This document shows positions 30,775 to 42,174 of a stretch of 64,000 nucleotides of DNA, piece by piece (the first letter of the stretch is position 1; each line of letters begins with the position of its first letter). The notes below the pieces were generated by a model. The model had not been told where the DNA came from and searched no databases. It saw only the letters and a list, made by a program, of their open reading frames with translations. This stretch comes from Tetrahymena thermophila SB210 (lineage: Eukaryota > Ciliophora > Oligohymenophorea > Hymenostomatida > Tetrahymenidae), in contig NW_002476335.1 in assembly GCF_000189635.1 (NCBI RefSeq), forward strand, positions 620,001 to 684,000. Reading direction: 5' to 3'. Made by a program: the position numbers and the translations under genes.

Positions 30775-31115
30775 ATTGTTAATTAGTAAATATTAAAAAA
30801 TATTTATTTATTAATTAAATATAAAAACAAGTTTTTATTATTTTATATAAAAGTTTATTTAATTGTAAAAAATAAATATTATTTTAAGTTAAGTTAATTG
30901 TATTATTATTGTGTTTATAACATAGTAAGTACAATTAAATAATCATTTAAATAATTGTATATCTTGCTATAAATCTATTCATTAGTAAATATAAAGATAA
31001 ATTATTTATTACTTTATATATAATTTAAGTTAAATGTAATAAGTAAATATTATTTTCAGTTTAAGTTGATTAATTTATTTAATGTATTTAAAATAGATGA
31101 AGTGCAATTAAATGA
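30775..31115. repeat. Diverged direct repeat
   Basis: Two ~150-bp stretches with the same order of blocks: attagtaaatat, ttatttatta, taaatattatttt, and caattaaat near their ends, at a spacing of about 170 bp. Non-coding. Confidence 0.45.
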
Positions 31116-31124
31116 TCTTCAAAA

Positions 31125-31172
31125 CCCCCATTAATTAAGGCCAAATATGATTTTTTAGCCTTAATTAAGGGG
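31125..31172. repeat. Inverted repeat capable of a strong hairpin
   Basis: Left arm ccattaattaaggc (within 31125-31141) pairs with gccttaattaagggg at 31158-31172 around a 16-nt loop; the G/C-rich ends (ccccc / gggg) stand out in this AT-rich spacer. It lies between the 3' ends of two convergent genes, where it could help end transcription or mark an old insertion. Confidence 0.65.
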
Positions 31173-31352
31173 CCTTAATTTTTATTATTATTTAGAATTT
31201 AGAGTAATTGTTTTTTTAGATAAACATATTTAAAGCTTTATATACCTTAAAAATGTGTAATATAAAATAAAGAGCAAACATATAATTTTAAAAAATAAAA
31301 CAAACATATTTTTCCTTATAAATAATCAAAATTTAACAATGGTTTAAATAAC

Positions 31353-33455
31353 TCAATTAATATTAGATCTGTTTAGCGTGTCAAAAATTCTTTCATCTAA
31401 TTAGCTCATATTTTGGCTGGTAGTACATCTTTATAAAAACTATTGGAAATACTGTTACTAATATTTTTCGTAATCTTACGTTAGTATCTACAGTTCTAGA
31501 TGGTTTAAATTTTGTTCTAATGAATTTAAATTTTGATCTAATTTATTAATATCTAAATCTAAAAAGTTCTAAGAGCAACTGACAAGTTAAAGCGCTGCTA
31601 ACTAATCTTGAGTCAAAATTAAAAAAATAGCTTTTTTCAAGAACATTATATCTTTGAATAAATTGTATATGTTTAATTCTTTAGCAATAAGTTTTTCAAC
31701 TTTCATTAAAACCTACTTATTTTATCTATTTATTTGAGACTACTTTTTTTTTGTACACCACAAACTTATATCGAATATAATTTTCTATAGCCTATTAGAA
31801 ATATTTTGATTTTAAATAATTTGAAGTTTTTCACCACAACTGTTCTTATATTTTTCTATTTACTTTGATTCTTAATTTTTCTATAATTGTAAAGAAGAAA
31901 ATTAAGATTTTCCCTCTTTATTTAAAGCTTATTAACCATTCAAAATATTTTGGCTTTACAAATTATTGTGTGAGTCTTTGATTTGTTCATTTTAATTGCT
32001 TTGTAATAAACCATTTTCAATATTATTAGAATACTGTGGTTCCTAGCTTAATAAAGCCTCTTGTATTTTAGGTGTCTAAATGTTTTCATCCCCTTATTCT
32101 AAAATTTACTTCTTTTGCGAGCTATTACCTTCTTTTACTTTTTCTAAATCACAAATATTGGACTGAATTTAACTATTTTTTTTCTATATTTTGTTATTTT
32201 TTGCATTGTCTAAATTAAATTTCATATTGTTTGAAAATTAAGGAACAAATATATTTGAAGCTAAAATCTCATTTTCCATTTCTATATGAAGACTAACTTC
32301 ATTTTAGCTTTTTTTTTCAGGAACTATCTATGAGTTTTATTATTATTTTTCTATATTGGTTTAAATATTTGAATTTTCTATTTTATTACCAAATAAATTG
32401 TTTAAATTAATGAGCTTAAAATAGCTACCTTAATAAAATGTTTTGAAAAAGATCATGAAAAAATCTTTATTTATTGAATTCTGAGAAGCAAACCTGCCAA
32501 TAATACCTAGGGTCATCAACAGTGTAAAAATGCTATTCGATAGAGCAAAAATTTAAGGTAAAGTTTAGAATTAAATTTAAATTTCATAAATAACCTCATC
32601 TAAACTGACTGCAGCTACATTATAAGATCCAGAGCCTATTACTTATAACGCATACTACCTATCTATAACAGAGTTTTAAGAAAAGTATTAATATGGAGAA
32701 GAAAAACTTGTTTCACCTTAGATAATATAACCATCTTTTATTGAGGTGGTCTGCTTTTAAGCTTTGATCTAAGTAATAATTTACTAATAAGAAGCTGTGT
32801 AAACTTATTAAGTCCTGTAATTTGGTTGTATTTCCTGCGAGGTGGTATTGTATTAAGTAGTATACAATTTATAGGTTAATACAGCATTAATTCCATTTAT
32901 AAGAGCATCTATTTCAGCTTAGCTGGCGCAATTATTAGGAATAGTTGTTTTTACTAAATCAATATCAAGACAACCATAAGTAAGAATCTAAATTTAGGAC
33001 AATGTATTCTCTTTAGAATTAAAAGATAATGTTTGATTTTCTAACTGAGAAAAATCTAAGCAATTATATCCTAAAAGATTAGCGTTAGTACAACTTTTAA
33101 CATTGAGGGGTATATATTTATAGCTATTCTATGTTCTTTCGATATAAAATGCCATATAAACTAAATATGTCTTACTTTCATCCATCTTAATATTTGCTGT
33201 ATCAAATTTAAATCCTACAAAATCATTATTTAACTATATTTCTATGTTATCATTAGATATGAAGCTTTAAGATCTATAGCTTGGTTCAATTTGATTTATT
33301 AAGTACAATCTAAGTATATAAATAAAGTAAGCCAAGCTAGTTGTTATAACCATAAATGATATAATAGTTCCAATAAGAGTTCCCTTTTTATTAGACTAAT
33401 TATCTACATTAAATTAAAATTAAGATGTAAATAAATCTAATTTGGAGTAAATCAT
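31353..33455 (-). CDS. Two-TM ciliate membrane protein, function unknown
   Basis: Single exon of 701 codons, ATG 33455-33453 to TGA 31355-31353, 700 residues. Starts MIYSKLDLFTSQFQFN, then a TM at ~25-50 (GTLIGTIISFMVITTSLAYF). An extracytoplasmic-type domain of ~250 residues follows with conserved-looking Cys (SCTNANLLGYNCLDF; TYGCLDIDL; NNCASQ). A second TM lies near 303-325 (FALSNSIFTLLMTLGIIG). A long Q/N/K-rich cytoplasmic tail ends with helical, leucine-rich segments (INKLDQNLNSLEQNLNHLE) that may form a coiled coil. This architecture (short N-tail, TM, Cys loop, TM, long tail) recurs in ciliate genomes as an uncharacterised family; that last statement is from memory. Confidence 0.78.
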
Positions 33456-33746
33456 CTTTTTTTAATTCTTATCAGCTCAGTTTTTTTTTTTTTATTAATT
33501 TAATATCACTAATTTAGTAGTAAATGCTTTTATAGTTTTCGTTAAAAAAGAAATTTTTTATTATTTAAATTGCTGAACTAATTTCTATATTTTTTATATT
33601 ACGAAATAGTTAATTTAAATTTATGCTGTCTGTTTTGTAGTTATTTATAATAAAATCTAAAAATTTGATTATTAAGATAATCAAAATTTGATAGAATACA
33701 ATACATTCAAAAATTTGTAAGTTTTTAATTTAAGGAATATAAAAAA
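33456..33746. promoter_or_regulatory. Divergent promoter region
   Basis: The 291 bp between two divergently transcribed genes must contain both promoters. AT-rich with a T-run at about 33480-33493; no specific element recognised. Confidence 0.35.
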
Positions 33747-34925
33747 ATGGATACAAAATAAGATATTAACTTATTTGCTCCTAAAGGAGGTTAAGTAGCA
33801 GAAGAAAATATAGATGAAAATATAATAGAGGATGAAAATATTTAAAACACAGAACCTGAGTTTAGAAATACCTAATTTGATATTAACCCATCTTAAAAAT
33901 AAATTTAATAACTTGTTTTTGATTTATCAACAGATAGAAAAGGGCAAAAACCGCTTGAATTCAACTTTCTATAAGATCAAAATTAAGATAATTTAAATAT
34001 AAATATGATAGATTTTAGAGGAGGAGATGATGCGGATTTAAATCACAAATTTATGACTGAATAAAGCATTTAGTCGTTTTAAAGGACTATATTAGAAAGA
34101 CTTTCAACTTAGGAGCAATCTTTTGGAAAATGGCAAAAGGAGAGCTTTAAATCTTAAGGAATAAAATTTTCAGCTGACTTTAGAGAACTCTATGATCCTT
34201 CAGCAGTCGGATCTGATTGTGTATAAATAAATAAAATTACTAACAATTACAATACGCAAAAAATTCGTTTTGATTTATTAAGTGAAAAAAGCTGGAATAA
34301 ACCAGATTTAAAGTAGGATGTTAACAGTGATGGACTCTCTATTGTTGATAAAATTGTTAAATTTTAATGCAAGTTAAATTAAAGAGCACTATCAACTATT
34401 ATTTCAGCTTAATTTAGACTAAGAGGAAATTCTTAGTTCAATATTTTGCTTCGTACAACTAATCTCGAAAACGAAGAGTCCAGTCTTTTGAGATTTGTAA
34501 AGGAAGGATATGGATATGATATGAGACTTTATATTTTACTAGGGAGGTATGATACTTAGTAAATGGAGTATTTATTCATTAAAAAGTGTGAAGTGCCATT
34601 AATAAAAATAAGTGAAGATCATGGGATAAGTGATTACTTAGATGTTAATTTTAGAGCTGTGGATTTAGGCAACGATCAGCTTAATTTAAGAGCCTATATA
34701 AATGGAAATATTTAAGATGCATTTAAAATAAAATACAAACAAAGTTTGATTCCTATTTTCGATAATTTCTCAATATATATGATAGGTACAGGAGAAGATT
34801 TAGCCGTTTCTAGGACATTTATTGAATAAGTTGATAGATAAGCATATATGTAAAGAAAAGATAAAAATTGTACCAATTCAGCTAAATGTTATTGTAATTT
34901 ACTTTAAGCGAGCTTCTCTGGTTGA
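33747..34925 (+). CDS. Hypothetical protein, 392 residues
   Basis: Single exon, ATG 33747-33749 to TGA 34923-34925. The first ~50 residues are acidic (AEENIDENIIEDEN). The rest has alternating hydrophobic segments with a folded look: FNILLRTTNLENEESSLLRF, YDMRLYILLGRYD, VPLIKISEDHGISDYL, and a C-terminal Cys cluster (NCTNSAKCYCNLL). No membrane segment and no motif I recognise. The globular part contains far fewer Q/N runs than neighbouring disordered proteins, so it is probably a stable domain. Confidence 0.7.
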
Positions 34926-35264
34926 TTATTGTATTATTCAATATAATCTTTAGCCATTGAAATATTTTATTTCATTCATTATTTCTTAATTTTTTTTCTA
35001 TTTTTTTTTAACAAACAAATAAATTATTTTTATTTTCAACAAAATCTTTTTATTTTGAATTAATTTAAAACATTTTAATTTTTGTAAAGCAAATATTCAA
35101 TTTATTTTTAATTAATTAAAATAATTTTAAGTTAAATATAAAGTAAAAGATAAACATTTAATTTTAGTATTTACTGTAATAAATTCAAATAATTAATTAA
35201 TTAATAATCTATATAATTTCAACTCAATAACCAAAAACTATATTAAAGTTAAATTGTTTTTGAT
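34926..35264. other. Intergenic between convergent genes
   Basis: 339 bp of AT-rich 3' UTR-type sequence; nothing else seen. Confidence 0.5.
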
Positions 35265-38200
35265 TCAACGCTTTTTACGATTTTATGCATTAGCGTCTTT
35301 AAGAAAATTGTTATTTGGTATATTAGGATTAGAAGATGGATTATTATTATTATTGTTATTGATGTTACTCTAATTATTGTTATTACTATTTAATGCAGGC
35401 AATATTATATTTTTCTTTTTATATAATAAAATAATATTAAAAAATGCAATTAACCAAATCAAAAATGTATTAATAAATAAATAAATGAATGAATTACTCC
35501 TTTTAAATTTAGGCCAGAAAAATCTTTGTCTTTTTATGGCTATTAATTATTTTATTTTCCGATTTAGGGCATACCCTTATTATTGTTATTATTATTATTA
35601 TTGATGTTTATATTATTCCCATTTAGCTAACTGTTTATATTACTCATACTATTCACATTATTAGAAATATTATTTATACCACCACCTTAATTGCTTTAAA
35701 TAATATTTAAGCTTCCACTTTCTTTTGAATTTTAAATTGCAGCTTAACCTTAAATACTTATTTACACATTATTAGGGATAGCTGAGGTTCCTTCTTTCTT
35801 TTTTGGATTCTTTATTTATAAATATTGTTTTTTAATACTCAATATAGTGTTAAAAATAAAATTAAAAATCCAACCAAAAAATATGATTCTGGGTATGCCG
35901 ACCCAAGCCAAAATTTTCTTCCAAAAAACCCTAAATTTTTGAAAAAATAAAATTATTCAAAAATTTAGGGTTTTTTGGAAGAAAATTTTGGCTTGGGTCG
36001 GCATACCCAGAATCATATTTTTCCAACCTATTATTTATTATGATTCTTTTTCTTTTGGTCAATTTACTCTTTCTTTTTTTCCCCCTTCAAATTGCCTTAG
36101 ACCATTTTAGGAGTGCTATTGAAGCCTTCATTATTATTTTCATCAATCTCATTCAGAGTTTCCTTATTAATTTCATTATCGTTAAATTAATTCTTGATCA
36201 TATTATCTTAGGAGGATTTCGATGAGTGTTTATTATTATAACCAGCAGCAGATTTATCTCTTTTATTTTGGTTTATCTCAGGAAGCACATCAGTTCTAGA
36301 TGAGCCTCTTTTGTTACCATTTTTATCTAAATCATCTCTCTTGTTAGGCTTTTCATACATATTAAAGTCATCCTAATTTTAATTGTTGGCAGCATTGTTA
36401 TTCATAGGAGAACTTAATTCTTTTTATTTTTATATCATTTCTTAGAGATCGGTCTTTTGTTGTAAATAAAAAATATATAATTTAAAAGACTCTATCAAAA
36501 TGAAATGAAAAAATTACTATGTCATTCATATCCTCTTCATCATCATCTTAATTATCTTTATCTTCATTTAGATCATCTTCATCGACTATGTCTTAAAATT
36601 CTATGTCTATGTCATCTTAAGAATAATTACTTAAAATATTGTTTTCTTCTTCGTTTAATAGGCCATTAGCTTGACTGTTAATATTATTTTCATTTATTAT
36701 TTTTCTTTAAGACTCTATGATGTTTTTTAAATCTTAAATGGTCTTTTCCTAGATCTGCAAGTTTATTTCCATTTCAATATTTTACAGCTCTAAAACATGA
36801 TTTTTAATAACAAGTTCTAGATAGTTCCTTTTATCTTGATGTTTAATTTTTTTTGGAATTCTATCACGAATCAACTTCGCATTAGCAATATTTTCTAATA
36901 AGCTTAACGTCATCATTTCTTTTCTAATTGTGTTCTTCTCAGTTGCAACTTTTAAAGTTCTAACTGCCTTAACTAGTTATTTGATTTCTTCAGGTATTTT
37001 TTTTTTAGGTTCCTTTTGTTGTTATTAATTATTAGATAAACTGTCATCTATATTTAAATCCTCAATGTTATTTTCTTAGCTTCCCTAATATTATGCAGAT
37101 TTCTTCCAAACTAGTATTTCTGCTTATTTTTTTTTAATCTCAAGGATATTCATAGCATTTTATTCTTCTACTTCCATTAGACCTCTACGAAGTTATATTC
37201 TATTCTAAAAATTTTCAAATATTTCTTCTTGAATTTTTCTCATGTTTTACTCATCTTCTTATCTACCACAAATGCAGTTACCAGAAATAACATTTGGAAG
37301 TTAGTTCAAATGCTACTTTTCTAAATATTACTGCTCCTCTTCTTAATAATTCAGAATGTCATTATTATCTCCAATTTTATCATGAAGCTTAGCTTTGAGC
37401 TATTCTATTTCAGAGCGTAGGTCATTTATAATATTTTTATACTCAGCTATATGCATAGAGACTAATCTCTTATTTGCTTAGACTTTTGTTTTTATATTTT
37501 TTGCTCTATTTGCATATTTCAAAGTGTTAATTGTTTCTTCGAATTAAGCACTACTAGGACTTACGTTTGCAATCATAACTGTTTTGCAATTTCCTCCCAG
37601 ACTGTCCTATTAATTTGTATTTACACATCAAATACTTCTAAATTTAAATATAAAAATATACTTTAAGCATTCTTGTCAATTTTGAGTCTCTATAAGGAAC
37701 AAAAAATCCTTTTTTTGATTTATCACCTAAAGCATTAATACAATTTGCTAAAGCTAAGAGAGATTAATTAATTTTAGCACCTTCTCTCAGACGGATACCT
37801 CTGTTTTCTGTAACAGTTCCTCTTTCTGAGCCAGCTAAATCAATCAAAGAAAGCTTTCCTTACAAATTTTCTTACTCTGTATTTTTAGTTCTGGATCTAG
37901 AATTAACTGTAACTTAGAAAACAGCATGGCTTCTAGAGGAAGTTTAGTTTGCATTTGTTGCCTCTGTTGTTCTTCTCTTGTTACCCAAAAAGAGTAAATT
38001 CATGACCTTTAAATAGCAGTTTTAACTATAAAATTTTTATAAAAATGTATTTGATATACTTATTCAACTGACTCGGCTTTAGATTCAGTAACACCAGCAA
38101 TAGTTATACCCTTGTTATTATAAATAAGAATATATTTAAAGACTTTTAATTTAAATTTACCTTTAATGGGTCATCTCTAAGTTCTAAATATGTTGAATGA

Positions 38201-39073
38201 GGAACAAGCAAATCTCTAATTGTTTCATTATAAATTTCTACGTAAGTAATGGTTACTTGATATTCATTATCAGAATCTTTTTTGATGAATTGAAAAATAT
38301 CTTGAATTGTGAGTGTGCATAAACCAGGTGTGTCTTAATTACCAAGCATAGTATAAGTTTTACCAGTTCCCTAAACAATTTATAATCATTAAAATGATTT
38401 AAAATTAAGAATTAGTAAAAATACTTTAATAATAACACAATTTTTTATAAAAATAATTGAAATGCTTAAATATTTATTAGATAAATTACTGTTGGACCGT
38501 AAGCAAATACAGTAGCATTAAATCCTTGAATAACTGGCTTGATTAAATGACGACATGTTTATGAATAAACCTTTAAATTTATGTAAATATTTAATTTTAG
38601 ATTAAATTTCAAATAATTAATTACTTCCTCTTAACTATGCAATCTAAAAATCTTATCGAATGCATATCTCTGCTCTTTAGAACGGTGATAAACTTCCAAC
38701 ATTTTCCTATTCTCGCTTGCAAACTCCATTTCAACTGGATCTAAAACAATCTTAAAAAATATGTTAACAGAAAATTGTAGCTGACAGAAATAGTTTTTAC
38801 GATTAGCTAATCCTCTATACGAATAATATCCCAATCTCCTTGATTTTCCTCTTTTATATTCAAAGGCCTTACCCTAATTGCAACCAAAATATTAGATTCC
38901 ATTTCAGGAACTTTCTTTTCAATATTTGCAATTACAGCAGGTACCTATTATTTTATAACTTACTAATTCTGTTATTACTGCTAAGGCTGCTACTGCTCAC
39001 CTTAATTTTTGTTCTCAACATTAGCTGGTTCCGGGGAATTAGAGCTATTAACGTTTTATTTTTCCTACTCCAT
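35265..39073 (-). CDS. KIF19: Kinesin-8, KIF19-like
   Basis: Plus-end motor expected to shorten ciliary microtubules and set cilium length. Ten exons in frame: 39073-38801, 38750-38625, 38570-38490, 38370-38161, 38110-38060, 38006-37662, 37606-36518, 36453-36028, 35809-35498, 35414-35265; 1,020 residues. Motor at ~60-410: [11 protein letters not shown]-loop [14 protein letters not shown], switch [16 protein letters not shown] (first Q is TAA), switch [17 protein letters not shown], and the neck-proximal [12 protein letters not shown]. Matches to KIF19 include the YGPTG P-loop, YLELR, and [17 protein letters not shown]. Coiled coil and a CNC-type C-(I)-C-G insert (NCICGRQ) follow, then an Asn-rich tail. 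The intron 35810-36027 carries a perfect palindrome at its 5' splice site (separate entry). Confidence 0.9.
35870..36028. mobile_element. Foldback (MITE-like) element with target-site duplication
   Basis: A perfect inverted repeat: left arm 35877-35943 (67 nt), loop 35944-35955 (12 nt), right arm 35956-36022 (67 nt). I compared the arms base by base and found no mismatch. It is flanked by ccaacc at 35870-35875 and 36023-36028, a direct repeat that looks like a 6-bp target-site duplication (7 bp if an adjoining t is counted). The element is clearly less AT-rich than its surroundings (ggcttgggtcggcataccc). It has no coding capacity. It lies in a KIF19 intron, and the duplicated bases are the intron's own 5' splice site (AG|GTTGG on the minus strand). 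Confidence 0.85.
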
Positions 39074-39859
39074 TATTTATTAATATTCTTGACAAGAATG
39101 CTAAAAATTTTTAATTTTTTAAAATATGGCTTTATAATACTTCTTTTAATAAAATCAGTCCAATTAAATTAATTACAAATTTTGCAAAATTTTTAAATTA
39201 CTAACTAAAATTAACAAGTCTTACGAATAGCTGAATCTTTAAATACAAACTTTGAAAAGATAAGATTTCAAAAATAATTTAGCAAAATTCTATATATTCA
39301 ACAACAAAATATAAAGGCCAAGTCAATCAAATATAGGAAAAATGAATTAAGATTTTCAAAATAATAAGATTACATATTTTACTTAATATGCAAAACTAAA
39401 TATAAAATTTTTAAATATATTCGTTCAATTTTATTTTAAGCGATATCTAAATATTTAATTTAAAATTTAGTTTTCTAAATTTCTAAATTAAAATTTATGT
39501 TATTTATTTATTTTTCTGTTTTACTTTTTAAACTACACAAAAAAATCATCAACTTTTAATACTAACTTGATCTTAAAAAACAAAAAAACTCTTATAGTGA
39601 GTGAACTCTCTACTGTTTGACGAATCGTATTAATTTTATTATTCTCAGAAAAAAAGAGTAAGTATTTTTTGAGGACGGTAGTATAGTTTAATACTGTTAA
39701 ATTCAATTAGCTGATGTAGTTGAACGAATAGAAAAGCATAATAAAAATACTAAATTATATAAACATAAAATATTATAATTAAATATCGTAAGAGAGTTGT
39801 AGAAATTTTCTAAATTATATAGAAATTAAATTAATTTATTGCTCTTAAATTTAATCTTC
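39074..39859. other. Intergenic, with a small non-AT-rich patch
   Basis: Upstream of KIF19 and downstream of the bL25-like gene (both minus). A patch at about 39595-39730 is less AT-rich (gtgagtgaactctctactg; gaggacggtagtatagttta) and contains a small stem (agtat/atact near 39690-39705). It does not match any RNA family I know. Confidence 0.35.
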
Positions 39860-41317
39860 TCATGAAGCTTATTATTAAGCGAGCTTTTCTTTAACTTGAG
39901 CAGAAATTGCTTGAACTTGTTTCTTAAGAGATCTAACCTTAACATTCTTTCTTTCTTTAGGAGCCTTTTTAACTTCGCTAGCTAGGGTGAAATCTTCGTC
40001 TTCTTCGACAGTAACCTATTCTTTCATGAGCTTCATATTTTGCAAAGCAATATCCAACTTTCTTTCTTTATCACCAGTAATCTTAATAACCTTTTAATGT
40101 AAACTTAAGCACTTAGTTTTATCAATTTCTACACCATCAGGTAAGAAATTGTGAATATCACCAATTCTCAAAGGTCTAATTTTAGACAAGTTTTCAGGAT
40201 CAATAACAATACTGTGAGGATATTCGTCATTGTAGCTGTTAACCTGTTTATTAATTAGAATTTTAAAACAAATACATAGCTTTAAATTAATTTACCCAAA
40301 TACCATCTAATAGTTAAACAATTTCTGAACCTCTGACTATAGCGTTGTTTTAAAATGTAGGAAGAATATTAATAGGTAAGAATATGCTATTTGGCTTACC
40401 AACAACATATCTTCTATATTTAGAATAAACTAACCACTTTTCCACTATTTGATAAATTAAATAAATATTATAAATTAATGCTTTTATTATATTCTAAAAT
40501 CTATTTTCATAAAAGTTCTTCGTTTTTCTCGAAATCATTGTTTAGGTTTGAATATTTGCATGATAATATCCAATAAATTTATATTCGTTAAAAGGAGAAC
40601 ATCATAAAAAGCTAATAAGGATTGAACATTACTTGGATGTATTTAAATATGATCATATGTGCATCTAAATTCTTCGTTACCAACCTTAAAGTAGAAAGAT
40701 TAATTTTAAAATTGAAGTCTTCTACGGATAGAAAAGACTTATCTATTATCAGCAATCAAATCAACATCAGGTATACCAGTGTGACCTTTAATGTAGACTA
40801 ATTAATTATGTATATTATAAGTTAAATATTCAGAATATATTTATTTATTATTATGTATCAACAAACAAAAAGAGTCTAGCAGTGTTTTATTTTTGATATT
40901 TAAACCATAACAGTTTTTGACTTTATAAACATTGCTTTCTTTTAAAAATTTTGAAAACCTAGACCTGTAAATATGGGATTATATTATTTATTTATGTAAT
41001 CATCTGCTCATTTTTGTTTGAATTTTTTTTAAGTTGGAAGAAAGTTTACCAGGAGATCTTAATTCTTTCTTTAGGGAAATAAGGCTATCTTTTTCAGTTC
41101 TGAATTCTGCAGGAACAACGACTTTTTCTTTTCTAAGAACAGCTTGATCCAAAGCCATTTTACGATACTTTTTGTTAGCTAAATCTAAGGCTAATTTGTT
41201 AACATGCTCAGTTTAAGCATCAAATTATGAACCTACAATAGTAAAATTGCAAGATGGTCTAAATCCAAAAAGATTAATGGATCTTTAAGACAATAATTTA
41301 TTGCAAATAATATTCAT
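39860..41317 (-). CDS. Mitochondrial ribosomal protein bL25-like (TL5/CTC family)
   Basis: Four exons, 41317-41050, 40797-40601, 40436-40296 and 40243-39860, 329 residues. The first ~30 residues (MNIICNKLLSQRSINLFGF...) look like a mitochondrial targeting peptide: no acidic residue, with Arg, Ser and hydrophobics. The middle has the bL25-type RNA-binding features (RCTYDHIQIHPSNVQSL, compare bacterial L25 KDVQRHP). The C-terminal domain has GSEIVQLLDGIWV, IDPENLSKIRPLRIGDIHNFLPDGVEI, as in TL5/CTC (IEVDVSGLEIGDSLHVSDL...GVE). A charged tail ends KEKLAQQQAS, the three Q being TAATAATAA, which only TGA closes. The 40437-40600 intron has alternative splice sites, so that junction is the least certain. 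Confidence 0.62.
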
Positions 41318-42174
41318 TTTTATAGCTTAGTTTTATAATATTAGAAATTAAGACTCTCCTTTTTATATTAGAATTAAACTCTTTTTGGGTTTAATTTTCT
41401 TAAAGCTTCTTATATTTTTCTTTATTTTTCTTCTTAATCTTGTATATATTCCTCCTCTCCTTATATTGAAAACTTAGCATTAAATTCAATTAACACTAAC
41501 ACAGTGTTAGTCTATATATAATGAAAATTTATAGCGCATTCATTCATAATTATTATGAGATACCTTAATTAGAGTTATATGCATTTATCTATCTATTTAT
41601 CTTAGCTCTCAAATATTTTAGTTTTTTTAATTTAAGGTGAATTCTCGAAGGTTTAGATCTCCTTCGGGTTGCATTAAATATCTTTATCTCAAGCATTTCT
41701 ATTGCGACAATAATAAAAAAAACGAAATCAAATTATATATTAGAAATAAAATAAATTTTAAAAAAATTTTTTTAGTTAGCTAATATGCGTAAATGATAGA
41801 GGAATGATGTGATTTTATATAAATTAATTTTAAATGTTAATGGTGGTGGCTAAATGTTTAAAATATTCAGCAAGAAGGCAAGCAAGAAAGCCATTACAGG
41901 ATAAATAGGAAAAGATAAAAAAATCAAAAATAAATGCAATAAATATATAAATTAAAGGATATATAATAATTCCTATTCAATTTTGTATTGATTGTTTAAT
42001 TGATTTTTCAAAGAAAGAAAGAAAATTAATTTAAGGTTTCATTGAATTTATTAAAATTTAATATCTTAAAATTAGAAGGATATACATATATAAATTCTTT
42101 AAATTAATCTTCAAGTAGTTAGTTGTTTATTAGGATAAAGAAGAAAATTTAAGGGATAAGTACAGTATTCAAAA
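41318..42174. promoter_or_regulatory. Bidirectional promoter region between two mitochondrial-protein genes
   Basis: 857 bp between two divergently transcribed nuclear genes whose products both carry predicted mitochondrial presequences. It includes a 17-bp palindrome, actaacac-a-gtgttagt, at 41495-41511, and a short GC-richer hairpin, cgaagg/ccttcg, at 41646-41666. No ORF supported. Confidence 0.45.

Larger units (their letters stand above)
30604..31352. other. Intergenic between convergent genes; repeat and palindrome
   Basis: Very AT-rich. Holds a diverged direct repeat (about 30775-30950 against 30985-31115, sharing taaatattatttt(a/c)agtt(t)aagtt and a(g)tgcaattaaat(a/g)atc) and a palindrome at 31125-31172, described separately. 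Confidence 0.6.

Noticed and set aside
36015..36028. TGA just inside the foldback element taken as the end of KIF19
   Set aside because: Coding-quality, in-frame Asn/Gln-rich exons continue at 35809-35498 and 35414-35265 with good splice sites, so the element fits an intron better. Transcript data could still reverse this.
39640..39690. Possible U1 snRNA 5' end (atacttac on the minus strand)
   Set aside because: The match stops after eight bases and the downstream sequence does not fold like U1.
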